60,416 bases of DNA from an uncultured Pseudomonadota bacterium (lineage in GTDB: Bacteria > Myxococcota_A > UBA796 > SXON01). Shown here one piece after another: positions 43,944 through 52,028 of the stretch. Every line of letters begins with the position of its first letter. Position 1 is the first letter of the stretch. The notes beneath the pieces were generated by a model. That model was not told where the DNA came from and ran no database searches. It was given only the letters and a program-made list of their open reading frames with translations. The stretch covers positions 1 through 60,416 of the forward strand of contig CAIUMM010000084.1 in the NCBI GenBank assembly GCA_903900265.1. The letters are read 5' to 3'. The translations under genes and the position numbers were made by a program.

Positions 43944-44243
43944 ATGCAGGACAAGAGCCAGCTCGGTACCCGATACACCTGCTTTCAGGACGGAACCAAG
44001 TTCTACGACCTCAATCGCCCGGCGGCCATCTGCCCAAGCTGTGGCGCGGACCAGAAAGACGACCCGAACCCGGATCCGCGTGAGGCTGTGCTCGCGCGCT
44101 TTCGTGGCAAGGGCAAGCCTTCCCGCCTCGATGAAGAGGAAGAAGAAGAGATCGACGAGGACGCCGAGGTGGATGACACCGACGCGGACGACGACGACGA
44201 CGATGACGCCGCGGAGGAGCCCGCGGGCGAGGAAGACGAATAG
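43944..44243 (+). CDS. FYDLN-acid family (TIGR02300) small acidic protein
   Basis: A 99-aa protein matching the TIGR02300 family: an N-terminal zinc-ribbon-like unit containing TKFYDLNRPAAICPSCG, then a strongly acidic tail of Glu and Asp runs. In the family I expect two CxxC knuckles. Here the first reads CFQD, so one zinc ligand is missing or replaced by Asp. The function of the family is unknown. GAAGGA lies 5 bp before the ATG at 43944. Confidence 0.85.
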   Translation: MQDKSQLGTRYTCFQDGTKFYDLNRPAAICPSCGADQKDDPNPDPREAVLARFRGKGKPSRLDEEEEEEIDEDAEVDDTDADDDDDDDAAEEPAGEEDE

Positions 44244-44354
44244 GGTCTGAACGTAGGCGAGCGGCTCAAACCCTTGGGTTTGGGCTACTCCCGGTCGTAC
44301 GTATAGGTCCCATCGGGTCACCTTCAGCTTTGGCTGTAGGTGTCCCTTGGGGCT
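44244..44354. terminator. two hairpins in convergent gap
   Basis: The first is a compact palindrome, CAAACCC-TT-GGGTTTG (44267-44282). The second has arms CACCTTCAGC (44319-44328) and GCTGTAGGTG (44333-44342) with one mismatch and loop TTTG. A T-run near 44346-44352 follows loosely on the plus strand. They probably insulate the FYDLN and PEGA genes, which converge here. Confidence 0.45.
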
Positions 44355-46007
44355 TTACTTTTTCGCGAAGGTGAAGCCGGCGATCACGGCGGCGCCAGGG
44401 TCGACGCGGACCTCGAGCGTGCGGGTGATCGAGGTGCCCGACTCTACGGCGCGCACTGTGTGTGGGCCGGCTGCGATGGACAGATCGGCCAGGCCCGGCG
44501 CGTAGCCGTGCTGTTTACCGTCGACGATGATCAGCGCTTTGCGGTCGGACGTCACTCGGATGATGCCGGTGCCGGATCTCATCTCGCTCTTGGGCTTTTC
44601 GCGGACAGCACTCTCGTCACGCGACGGTGGTTTGGCGGGAGGCGCGACCGGTGCGGGCGGCGGGGGCTCCGGGGGTGCAGGCGCTGCAGATGTGGTCGGC
44701 GGCGCAGGTCTGGGAGCGGGCGTCGCCTCAGCGGCGGGCCTGGGATCTGCGGGAAGCGTGAGCGGTGAGCTCCACAGTTGGGGCACGATGATCGCGGTCA
44801 ACACGACGATGGTCGCGACCATCGAGGCCACGACGCGTGTGCGGGTGATTCTGGGCGCAGGTCGTGGCGCGACCATCGGCGCGGCCCGCCGTGCGGCCGG
44901 GGCGCGCATCGGCCGACGAGGAGTTGCCGGCGCCCCGGCTTCAGCCTGCACCGGCTCAGCTTCATGACGTTCTAGCAGCGCCGCGAACGCTTCGGCGCTG
45001 AGCTCGCTCGCTACGGTGCTCAGCGGCGCGGTCTGCACGGTGGTGGAGACGAACGGATCCAACGGCTGTTCTGGAGCTTCTGCCGTCGCTTCGGTATACT
45101 CGGCGCGCACGTCTGGAGGCTGCGGCCTCTCGGGGCCGTTGCGCCCGAAGGTGCGCGTCGGGCGCGCGGGGGCGGCCCGTCTTGGCGGCTCTAGCGGGCG
45201 TACACGAGGGGGAATTCCGGGCTGGGTAGCCCCGGCGGCTTCTTGGTCGCGCATCCGCGCTGAGATGCGCGGCGGCTCGCTCGACGCCCTTCGGCCGAGC
45301 GCGGAGGTGGAGCGGAGCAGCGTCGGGGGGGGCGGTGCCGGGTCCGCATCGCGTGCCAACGCCTCGTTCAGCGCCGCCACGGCGTCGGGCATGGTGTCCG
45401 GACCTCCGTGTCCAGCCGATAGCCAGTTCATCGAGAAGTCATCAAACGCCGAGCCTGTGGCTTCGGGCGCGTCGGCGGGGGCGTTGCCTGCGGGGTTTGG
45501 AGCGGCGTACTCCTCGGTCTGGTCGTCGGCTCGGTCGAGGCTGGGGAGCTCGATGTCTGCCCCGAACCCTTCCGGCAGCGAGACCTGCTCGCCTACGCCG
45601 GTGTGCTCGGCGACGTCGCCCTCTTCGGGCATTCCAATCAGGTCGCCGTCGTCATTGGGGCTGGGGGGCACCGGCGCTCGCGGCGGGGCTTGCCGGTGGA
45701 CGTGCACGGGCTCCGCAGCGGCCTCCATCCGACGGAGGGTGCGGAAGTCATCGACCTCAAACGCAGCGCCCCAGAGGTCTTCGCTCTCGCGCGCGCTGCG
45801 CACGTGCTCGCTGAGGGCCTCGGCGCTCTCGCTGGGCTCCTCAGGCTCGTTCCATTCGTCGGTGCTGTCCAGATCGTCCGGCAGGCTCCCGAAGCCGAGC
45901 GGCTCGATGCGCTTGGTCCCCATCTCGATCGGGCTGGGCTCGACGAGCGATGGCTCATCGGGGAGCAGGCCCGAGGGCCGCGCGAACAGCTTGGGCGTGG
46001 TCTTCAT
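44355..46007 (-). CDS. single-pass membrane protein with long disordered region and C-terminal PEGA domain
   Basis: This encodes 550 aa. Residues 1-385 are mostly disordered and acidic or Pro/Ala-rich. They contain short conserved-looking islands such as DDFSMNWLSAG (189-199) that could dock partners. One transmembrane helix lies at about 391-411. A Pro-rich spacer and a PEGA-like beta-domain (about 478-550; IRVTSDRKALIIVDGKQHG, SIAAGPHTVRAV) lie beyond it. The start overlaps the preceding stop (ATGA). It is the last gene of a four-gene minus-strand run. Confidence 0.78.
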   Translation of the reverse strand: MKTTPKLFARPSGLLPDEPSLVEPSPIEMGTKRIEPLGFGSLPDDLDSTDEWNEPEEPSESAEALSEHVRSARESEDLWGAAFEVDDFRTLRRMEAAAEPVHVHRQAPPRAPVPPSPNDDGDLIGMPEEGDVAEHTGVGEQVSLPEGFGADIELPSLDRADDQTEEYAAPNPAGNAPADAPEATGSAFDDFSMNWLSAGHGGPDTMPDAVAALNEALARDADPAPPPPTLLRSTSALGRRASSEPPRISARMRDQEAAGATQPGIPPRVRPLEPPRRAAPARPTRTFGRNGPERPQPPDVRAEYTEATAEAPEQPLDPFVSTTVQTAPLSTVASELSAEAFAALLERHEAEPVQAEAGAPATPRRPMRAPAARRAAPMVAPRPAPRITRTRVVASMVATIVVLTAIIVPQLWSSPLTLPADPRPAAEATPAPRPAPPTTSAAPAPPEPPPPAPVAPPAKPPSRDESAVREKPKSEMRSGTGIIRVTSDRKALIIVDGKQHGYAPGLADLSIAAGPHTVRAVESGTSITRTLEVRVDPGAAVIAGFTFAKK

Positions 46008-46531
46008 CCGATGTTCTCGGATGCGGGGATGACCGCGACGAGGGCGGAGAGCAGCTGCGGATCGGCGGTGAGCTGCGTGAGCGCGGCGCTGCGGTCTGCG
46101 GGCAGTGTGACGGACAGTCCTCGAGTGGTCATGACGACGTCAAGGTAGCCCATTCGCACCAGCTCGTTGACCGCGCGACGAAGGAAAAACCGACGAGGGC
46201 GGTCGAGCCCGCGGAAGAGGTTGTCACAGCGCGTGATCGCGCCCTCGGGCGTCGTGAGGCGTTCGCACAAGGTTTGCAGCAGCTTGCGAAGCAACTCCGG
46301 TTCGGATTCGGGTATGGTGACTCCGTCCCACCACAGCTCAAGCCCGGCTTCTACGCGTACACTCTCCACATGCTGGGTGTCGAGGCGGAGGTCCGCAGGC
46401 AACGCATCCGCGTGCACGAGCGCGCGGATCACCTCAAAGGGGTGAATTTCCAACCAGCGTGCTGCCTGATCGACGCGGAGCTTGAGCAGCAACTCCAAGT
46501 TCGAGGACGAGTCCGGGTTTGCGGTTTGCAT
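46004..46531 (-). CDS. unknown cytoplasmic protein with winged-helix-like C-terminus
   Basis: A 175-aa soluble protein. The first 70 residues are helical with a WLEIHPFEVIRALVHADALP segment. Residues about 100-150 (FFLRRAVNELVRMGYLDVVM, then a beta-wing-like stretch) could form a winged helix. DNA binding is possible but not shown. Starts 3 bp after the coiled-coil gene stop and overlaps the PEGA gene start by 4 bases, so the three are surely co-translated. Confidence 0.6.
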   Translation of the reverse strand: MQTANPDSSSNLELLLKLRVDQAARWLEIHPFEVIRALVHADALPADLRLDTQHVESVRVEAGLELWWDGVTIPESEPELLRKLLQTLCERLTTPEGAITRCDNLFRGLDRPRRFFLRRAVNELVRMGYLDVVMTTRGLSVTLPADRSAALTQLTADPQLLSALVAVIPASENIG

Positions 46532-46534
46532 CGT

Positions 46535-47455
46535 TCAGTCGCCCTCCCAGATCAGGAGCTCGGGCCGGATCCACGCAGCGTGAACTTCGATGGCTGCTTT
46601 GACAAGCTCAACGCTGTCCTCGTAGGCGCGGCCGATGTGTTCAAGGGTGCGCTCTTGAAGGTCGCCGATGACGTCGTGATCCGCCAGCCACGCTTGCACG
46701 GCGAGGCAGCCGTGCACCTCGACGTACTCCACCATGGCGGTTGGGGTTCCCAGATCGCCAAGCAGACGATGCAGGGCGGCGACCATCCGATAGGCGAGCA
46801 TCGACGCGAGATCTTCGGGGCGCGTGCTCCAGTCGCTGTAGACTGAGAACGGCACCGGCAGGACCAGCACCAGCGCTTCGGGCCGTCCCTCCGCGGGGGA
46901 TGCACACGCGACGACGGTGATGGCTTCGACCTCGGCGTTCAACGTAGGGGTGACGCAGTTCAGGGCAGCCGCGTACGGCGCGAGCCGACGCACGTTGCGC
47001 TGCTGGTTTTCGAGCGCGGCTCTGCGGTACGACGGCGGGAGCGTGGGCAGGGAGGCTTCGACCTCCGCTTGAAAACGCTCAGTCTCCTGCATGGCGGTGG
47101 CGAGCTCGGGCGCGCGAAGCTCCGCTGCGATCGCGGCGTTTCGGGCTGCTGCCGCCTCGCGTCCAAGCGCCGCGCGCCGCATGAACCGGTCTCGGTCCGC
47201 CTGCAGTCCGGCGCGCACCGCTTCCTGCTCCGCACGGTAGCGGTCGGCGCTGAGCGCAGCGCGACGGTCTTCGAGCGCGGAACGTTGCGCCCGGAGCGCT
47301 TCGATGCGGCGATGGGCCTCGTCGATCGCTTGGATGGTGTGGGCTTCTTCGGCGCTCAACCGTTCTAACGCTGCGTTTATCTCTACTTCTGCGTCGATTC
47401 TTCTGCGGGCAGCCTCGTTGAGCGCATCGACGAACGACGCCGGTTCACGATTCAC
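46535..47455 (-). CDS. coiled-coil protein of unknown function
   Basis: A 306-aa protein. Residues about 5-130 are a strong coiled coil (repeated Ala/Glu/Arg heptads). A globular alpha/beta domain follows (VEAITVVACASP, VLVLPVPFSVYSDWS) and ends EVHAAWIRPELLIWEGD. No family recognised. I chose GTG 47455: it has GGGG about 6 bp upstream and overlaps the end of the nuclease gene by 11 bases. The longer open frame upstream only reads antisense or alternative-frame nuclease sequence. Confidence 0.62.
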   Translation of the reverse strand: MNREPASFVDALNEAARRRIDAEVEINAALERLSAEEAHTIQAIDEAHRRIEALRAQRSALEDRRAALSADRYRAEQEAVRAGLQADRDRFMRRAALGREAAAARNAAIAAELRAPELATAMQETERFQAEVEASLPTLPPSYRRAALENQQRNVRRLAPYAAALNCVTPTLNAEVEAITVVACASPAEGRPEALVLVLPVPFSVYSDWSTRPEDLASMLAYRMVAALHRLLGDLGTPTAMVEYVEVHGCLAVQAWLADHDVIGDLQERTLEHIGRAYEDSVELVKAAIEVHAAWIRPELLIWEGD

Positions 47456-48020
47456 AAACGCCCCACAAGCCGGCCTCTCCCCGTTGTGCGACGGCTTCTG
47501 CATCGTAGAGCACGGGCGCCAGCTTGATGTCGTCGAAGTCTTCGTACACGCGCGCGGCACCGGCGCGGATGATCTCTTCGTTGATCAGCACGTCGTCGTC
47601 CGTGGTCTCCGGATCGCCTACCGTCCAAATGTAGGCGAGCGTGCGGCCATATTTGTCAGTGCAGGTCTTGTCGAAGCCCATGCGCACGGTCTGACCGGTC
47701 AGCGTCTCTGCCGCCCAGTCTGCGGCCTCTGGTCCCCAGCATTCTTCGGCTTGATCGGGGTGTTCGATCTCCGGAGAGTTCACGCCTAACAGGCGTACCG
47801 TCTCGCCGTCTTCGGTCTCAAACGTGTCGCCGTCGAGGGTGCGCGCGACGACCGCTTCTCGGCTCGATGCGCTGGCGCCGGTGGCGTCCCCGAAGACTGG
47901 ACACTCATCCACAGAAAACGTAGGGACTACGTCCAACCCCTTGCAGCCGGCCACGAGGGGCAGCGCCGTCATGCAGAGCAGGGACACCAAGGGGAACAAC
48001 GCGGACTGCGGGCTCATCAT
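47445..48020 (-). CDS. secreted SNase-like (thermonuclease) lipoprotein
   Basis: A protein of about 191 aa with lipobox LVAGC. A staphylococcal-nuclease fold follows: VVARTLDGDTFETEDGE, RLLGVNSPEI and DKYGRTLAYIW. These give the catalytic Arg, Glu and second Arg, while the Asp-Thr pair of S. aureus nuclease is replaced by Asn-Ser. Activity is plausible but not certain. Several ATGs are possible (48038, 48020, 48017); 48038 would sit base-to-base against the divergent ATPase start, so 48020 is chosen. No strong SD. Confidence 0.82.
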   Translation of the reverse strand: MMSPQSALFPLVSLLCMTALPLVAGCKGLDVVPTFSVDECPVFGDATGASASSREAVVARTLDGDTFETEDGETVRLLGVNSPEIEHPDQAEECWGPEAADWAAETLTGQTVRMGFDKTCTDKYGRTLAYIWTVGDPETTDDDVLINEEIIRAGAARVYEDFDDIKLAPVLYDAEAVAQRGEAGLWGVCES

Positions 48021-48036
48021 CTCGGAGTAGGGTACC

Positions 48037-49488
48037 ATGTTGCGCTCGCTCCGTCCTGTGTCCATCCCCGACCCGCCCACAACCTCAGCTCCGGACCATC
48101 CGCTTGACGGCGGTAGCGCGCTGGTTTGCGCCCGCGGCTTAGGCAAGCGCTACGAGATCTACCCGAACGATCGCTCGCGCTTTTTTGAGTTTCTGGGCAA
48201 TCGTACGCATCACACCGACCACTGGGCGGTGCGCAACGTGAGCTTTGAGGTGCAGCCTGGTCGCGCGTTCGGCGTGGTGGGCAGCAACGGCGCTGGCAAG
48301 AGCACCTTGCTCCGGCTGCTTGCCGGAATCAGCGATCCCACCGAGGGGACGCTCTCAGTTCGCGCCCGGATGGCTACGCTTCTGGACCTCGGCGTTGGGT
48401 TTCACGCGCCTTTCAGCGGTCGCGAGAACATCGAGCTTGGTTGTGCGCTCGCTGGCCTCACGCCCGCGGAGACCGAGCGTCGCATCCCGGAGATCATCCG
48501 GTTTGCCGAGCTTGGCGACTTCATCGATCACCCCGTCCGCACCTACTCCACCGGGATGCAGCTGCGCCTCGGGTTTGCGATCGCGGTGCACTCGGACGCG
48601 CGTGTGTTGTTGATCGACGAGGTGCTCGCGGTCGGCGACCAGTACTTCCAGCGCAAGTGCATTCGTCGCATCGAGCAGCTCATCGCCGAAGGATGCGCGT
48701 TGTTGCTGGTCTCCCACGATCTGCACGCGGTGCGCGCGCTGTGCGACGAAGTGCTGTGGATGCATCATGGGCAACCCCGAGCGCGGGGCTCTGCGCGCGA
48801 GGTGATCGAGGAGTACCTCGCGACGGATCGCATCGCAGCGCCCACCCGAGCAGTGCGGCCGCTGGCCACCCGCTCCGCCGAAGCGCTGGTTGTGCCGCCT
48901 CCAACGCCGAACGTGCCGGTGAAGCCGTTGGACCCTACCGAGACGCTCGATGTGCGCCTCGCCCGCGCCTGCGGGGTCCAAGACGCCGCTCGGGTCTACG
49001 CCACGCTGTCGAGCGAGGTGCCACGGCTTGAAGAGGGCGATGCCTTGCGCATCAGCGGCACGGGAGAAGTACGGGTGCTTCGCGTGCAGTTGCTCGATGA
49101 AGCGGGCGGTGAGCGCAGCAAGTTCCGTACCGGGGAGTCGCTGATCATCGCGGTCACCTTCCGCACCACCGAGCCGGTGGAGGACCCGATCTTCGGCGCG
49201 GCGATCTTCCGCGACGACGGCGTGTATGTGTTCGGACCGAACACGAGCTTTGACCGGGTCCTCAAGGGCACCTATAACGGGGTGTATACCTTCTACCTCC
49301 ACTATCCGGCGTTGCCGCTGCTCTACGGGCACTACCGCATCTCCATCGCCGTGTACGACAAAGGCCACGTTCGGCCCTACGTGTGGCACAACGAGATGTA
49401 CGGGTTGACCGTCGAGCAAGACGTGGAAGATCACGGGCTGGTGCGGCTCCCGCACACGTGGGGGGTCCTGACCTGGCATGAAGTATAG
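48037..49488 (+). CDS. Wzt-type polysaccharide ABC exporter ATPase
   Basis: A 483-aa ATPase of the O-antigen/teichoic acid type. Walker A is GSNGAGKST (82-90), signature YSTGMQLRLGFAIA, and Walker B RVLLIDEVLAVGD. After residue 280 a C-terminal Wzt-like beta-sandwich (about 325-480; VTFRTTEPVEDPIFGAAIF) would recognise the glycan. The partner permease (Wzm) is not in the window. The start ATG has GGAG/AGGG upstream. The next gene, a glycosyltransferase, overlaps it by 11 bases, supporting a glycan-export role. Confidence 0.9.
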   Translation: MLRSLRPVSIPDPPTTSAPDHPLDGGSALVCARGLGKRYEIYPNDRSRFFEFLGNRTHHTDHWAVRNVSFEVQPGRAFGVVGSNGAGKSTLLRLLAGISDPTEGTLSVRARMATLLDLGVGFHAPFSGRENIELGCALAGLTPAETERRIPEIIRFAELGDFIDHPVRTYSTGMQLRLGFAIAVHSDARVLLIDEVLAVGDQYFQRKCIRRIEQLIAEGCALLLVSHDLHAVRALCDEVLWMHHGQPRARGSAREVIEEYLATDRIAAPTRAVRPLATRSAEALVVPPPTPNVPVKPLDPTETLDVRLARACGVQDAARVYATLSSEVPRLEEGDALRISGTGEVRVLRVQLLDEAGGERSKFRTGESLIIAVTFRTTEPVEDPIFGAAIFRDDGVYVFGPNTSFDRVLKGTYNGVYTFYLHYPALPLLYGHYRISIAVYDKGHVRPYVWHNEMYGLTVEQDVEDHGLVRLPHTWGVLTWHEV

Positions 49489-50653
49489 GGTGCTGCTGGT
49501 CGGGGAGCCGAACGCGAGCGGGTTCGCGAGGCAGCGCGTCGCGCACTTTGAGGGCGCGATCCGGGCCGCGGGGCACGTCGTGCAGGTGTTGGACGCCGCG
49601 GCGCCGCTGCCGGATCGGGTGCAGGCGGACGTGGTGGTCAGCGCGGGCATGTACCGTCCGACCTACGCGGCGGTGCGGGTCGCGGGGGAGCGCCCGCTGT
49701 GGGTCGATCTCCCTGGAGATCCCTACGCCGACGCGCAGGCGGTGGTCGCGCGGGGAGGGGACCCGGCGGCGGTCGCCGAGGATTGTGCGCGCGTGTTCAC
49801 GCCCGCGCTCGCGCGCGCCGATGCGTTCTCTACGATCAGCGACGCGAGCCGGTGGTCGCTGGTGGGGCAGCTGGGGCTGCTTGGGCGCAGCGCTGGTCCC
49901 GATCAGATCCCGATCCACGCCATCCCCATCGCGTGGCCCGGTGGACTTGAGGCTCCGGGCGCCCCCATACCCCGCGACGACGCAGGCATCGTGCGGGTCT
50001 CCGGGCCGATCCGGGTGCTGCTGTGCGGCAGCTTCAACACCTGGTTCGACGATGAGGCGGTGGCCGCGGTGCTGTGCGCCGCGATGCAGCGCGCCGACGT
50101 CATCGTCGAGGTGACCGGCGGGCCAGGGCAGCCTGGAGGCTATGAGCGCTTCGTGGCGCGCATGGCGGGGCTCCCGGTGCGCTTTCACGGGTGGATCCCC
50201 GATCCGAGCCCGATCGTTGCCCGAAGCGAGGTGTTGTTGACGCTCGACCGCGGCGACGTCTGGGAGCCGGGGTTGGGCTCGCGCACCCGGGTGCTGACGG
50301 CGCGCCACGCGGGGGTGCGGGTGGTCGCTTCGGCTGGGCCAGAGCTAGTGGATACGCTTGCTCGCATCGGACAAGTTCGGGCGGTGCGCTCGCAGGAGGA
50401 GGCGGTGCTCGCGGTTCTGGACCGAACGCCGGCCCCCGATCCGAGCCCGATCGCGTCCCTGTACGACGCGCATCGCATCGCCGCGCCCCTGTTACGTTGG
50501 TTGGAAGCGCCCATTCGAGCGCCTGCCGCGGACGTCGCGGCGCCGCTTCTCCGCGCGCAGCGAGCCGCCGAGCGCGCCGAGGCCGAGTTAGCGCGCGTAC
50601 GCAGCTCCTGGGCCTTCAAGCTGGGAAGCGTGCGCTTTTCGAGGCGCAGATGA
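49478..50653 (+). CDS. glycosyltransferase, GT-B fold (GT4-like)
   Basis: A 391-aa protein with a GT-B layout: an N-terminal domain with RVLLVGEPNASG, then IRVLLCGSFNTW opening the second domain. VRFHGWIPDPSPIVARSEVLLTLDRG and TRVLTARHAGVRVVASAGPE match the nucleotide-sugar half of GT4-like enzymes. The C-terminus is a helix ending near SSWAFKLGS, a motif common at the end of cell-surface glycan glycosyltransferases. Donor and acceptor are unknown. It overlaps the Wzt gene. Confidence 0.8.
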   Translation: MKYRVLLVGEPNASGFARQRVAHFEGAIRAAGHVVQVLDAAAPLPDRVQADVVVSAGMYRPTYAAVRVAGERPLWVDLPGDPYADAQAVVARGGDPAAVAEDCARVFTPALARADAFSTISDASRWSLVGQLGLLGRSAGPDQIPIHAIPIAWPGGLEAPGAPIPRDDAGIVRVSGPIRVLLCGSFNTWFDDEAVAAVLCAAMQRADVIVEVTGGPGQPGGYERFVARMAGLPVRFHGWIPDPSPIVARSEVLLTLDRGDVWEPGLGSRTRVLTARHAGVRVVASAGPELVDTLARIGQVRAVRSQEEAVLAVLDRTPAPDPSPIASLYDAHRIAAPLLRWLEAPIRAPAADVAAPLLRAQRAAERAEAELARVRSSWAFKLGSVRFSRRR

Positions 50654-50722
50654 CCGCACCGCGCCGCCGTTGGTCCCTTCCCGTGCCGGCGTAACGATTA
50701 GACTGAACGCTGGAGCTCCCTG

Positions 50723-52027
50723 TTGGCTGTAGCCGCCCCCCATCACGTGATCGTTGGAAACAGCATCGCCGGCATTGAAGCTGCGATCACCTTGCGCAAC
50801 CGCGACCGTTCGGCGCGCATCACGGTGATCTCCGCCGAGCATCCCCACCCGTTTGCGCGGGTGTCGTTGATGTACGTGTTCTGCGGCCAGCTTTCGCTGA
50901 AGGATACGCAGTTTTATCCCGAGGACTTGTACGATCGCATGCGCTTTGAGCGCGTGACCGACCGGGTCGTCGCGGTAGACGCCGCGCAGCGAACGCTCCG
51001 GCTGATGTCGGGAGCGACGCTGGCCTTCGACACCCTGCTGCTCGCTGTGGGCTCGACGGCGCGAAAGTTGCCTTGGTCGAACGCTTACGCCGACCCTGCG
51101 CTGCCGCGCTTGGTGCACCACTTCGTGACGCTGAACGATCTGCACGCGCTGGACGCAGCGGCGAAGCCCGGCATGTCGGTCGCGGTGATCGGCGGCGGTT
51201 TGATCGGTGTGGAAGCTGCGGAGGTGCTGCAGCAGCGCGGGCTGAAAACCCACTTCCTGATACGAGAGCCTTGGTATTTTCCGGTTGCGCTGGATGCGCA
51301 GGAGTCCGGTATGGTGGCCGAGCACATGCGCGGCCACGGGGTCGATTGCCGGACCGAGTGCTCGGTCCAAGGCTTGGAGCGTGCAGGCTCCAAAGTTCGC
51401 CTCCTCGGCCCCGAGCTGGAGGTCGATCTGGTCGTAGGCGCCATCGGCGTAGAGCCGGCGACCGCGTTCCTCGCCGGCTCCGGCATCGCGCTGAATCCCG
51501 AGACCGGCGGGGTCGAGACCAAAGACAACTTAGAGAGCACGTCGTGTCGCGGCATTTTTGCGGCCGGGGACTGCGCGCAGGTGACGTGGCTGGACGGAAG
51601 CCGGCGCCCCGAGCAGCTTTGGTACACCAGCCGCGATCAGGGGCGCATCGCGGCCGCCGCGATGTTGGGCGACGACGTCTGCTATCGGCGGGGAACTTGG
51701 TATAATTCAGCCAAGTTCTTCGACGTCGAGTACACCACCGCGGGGTTTCTGCCCCCCGAGCGCACCCCGGCCGGGTCGGGCTGGCAAACGTGGTTTCAGC
51801 GTGCGCCGGACCGCGCGGTGTCGCAGCGCATCGTGGTCCGCAACGGGGCGGTGAAGGGCTTCAACGGCCTCGGCGGGCGCTGGAACCACAACGTGTGGAT
51901 GCAGTGGATTCAGCAGCGCCGCTCGTTGGAGTGGGTGTTGGCGCACATGAACGAAGCGCGCTTCGACGAGGAATTCACGAGTCCGTTCACGGTACTTCCG
52001 AGCGCTGCGCTCACCGAAGGAGCGTAA
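50723..52027 (+). CDS. FAD/NAD(P)-dependent oxidoreductase
   Basis: A 434-aa flavoprotein of the pyridine nucleotide-disulphide oxidoreductase superfamily. The FAD-binding start VIVGNSIAGIEAA resembles NirB or ferredoxin reductases. The NAD(P) site is VAVIGGGLIGVEAAEVL, and a third FAD motif is RGIFAAGDCAQ. There is no redox-active CxxC pair. The C-terminal about 100 residues are unusual and Trp-rich (GGRWNHNVWMQWIQQRRSLEW). The TTG start has GGAG 7 bp upstream. It ends 1 bp before a membrane Fe-S protein gene, its probable electron partner (inference). Confidence 0.87.
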   Translation: MAVAAPHHVIVGNSIAGIEAAITLRNRDRSARITVISAEHPHPFARVSLMYVFCGQLSLKDTQFYPEDLYDRMRFERVTDRVVAVDAAQRTLRLMSGATLAFDTLLLAVGSTARKLPWSNAYADPALPRLVHHFVTLNDLHALDAAAKPGMSVAVIGGGLIGVEAAEVLQQRGLKTHFLIREPWYFPVALDAQESGMVAEHMRGHGVDCRTECSVQGLERAGSKVRLLGPELEVDLVVGAIGVEPATAFLAGSGIALNPETGGVETKDNLESTSCRGIFAAGDCAQVTWLDGSRRPEQLWYTSRDQGRIAAAAMLGDDVCYRRGTWYNSAKFFDVEYTTAGFLPPERTPAGSGWQTWFQRAPDRAVSQRIVVRNGAVKGFNGLGGRWNHNVWMQWIQQRRSLEWVLAHMNEARFDEEFTSPFTVLPSAALTEGA

Positions 52028-52028
52028 A

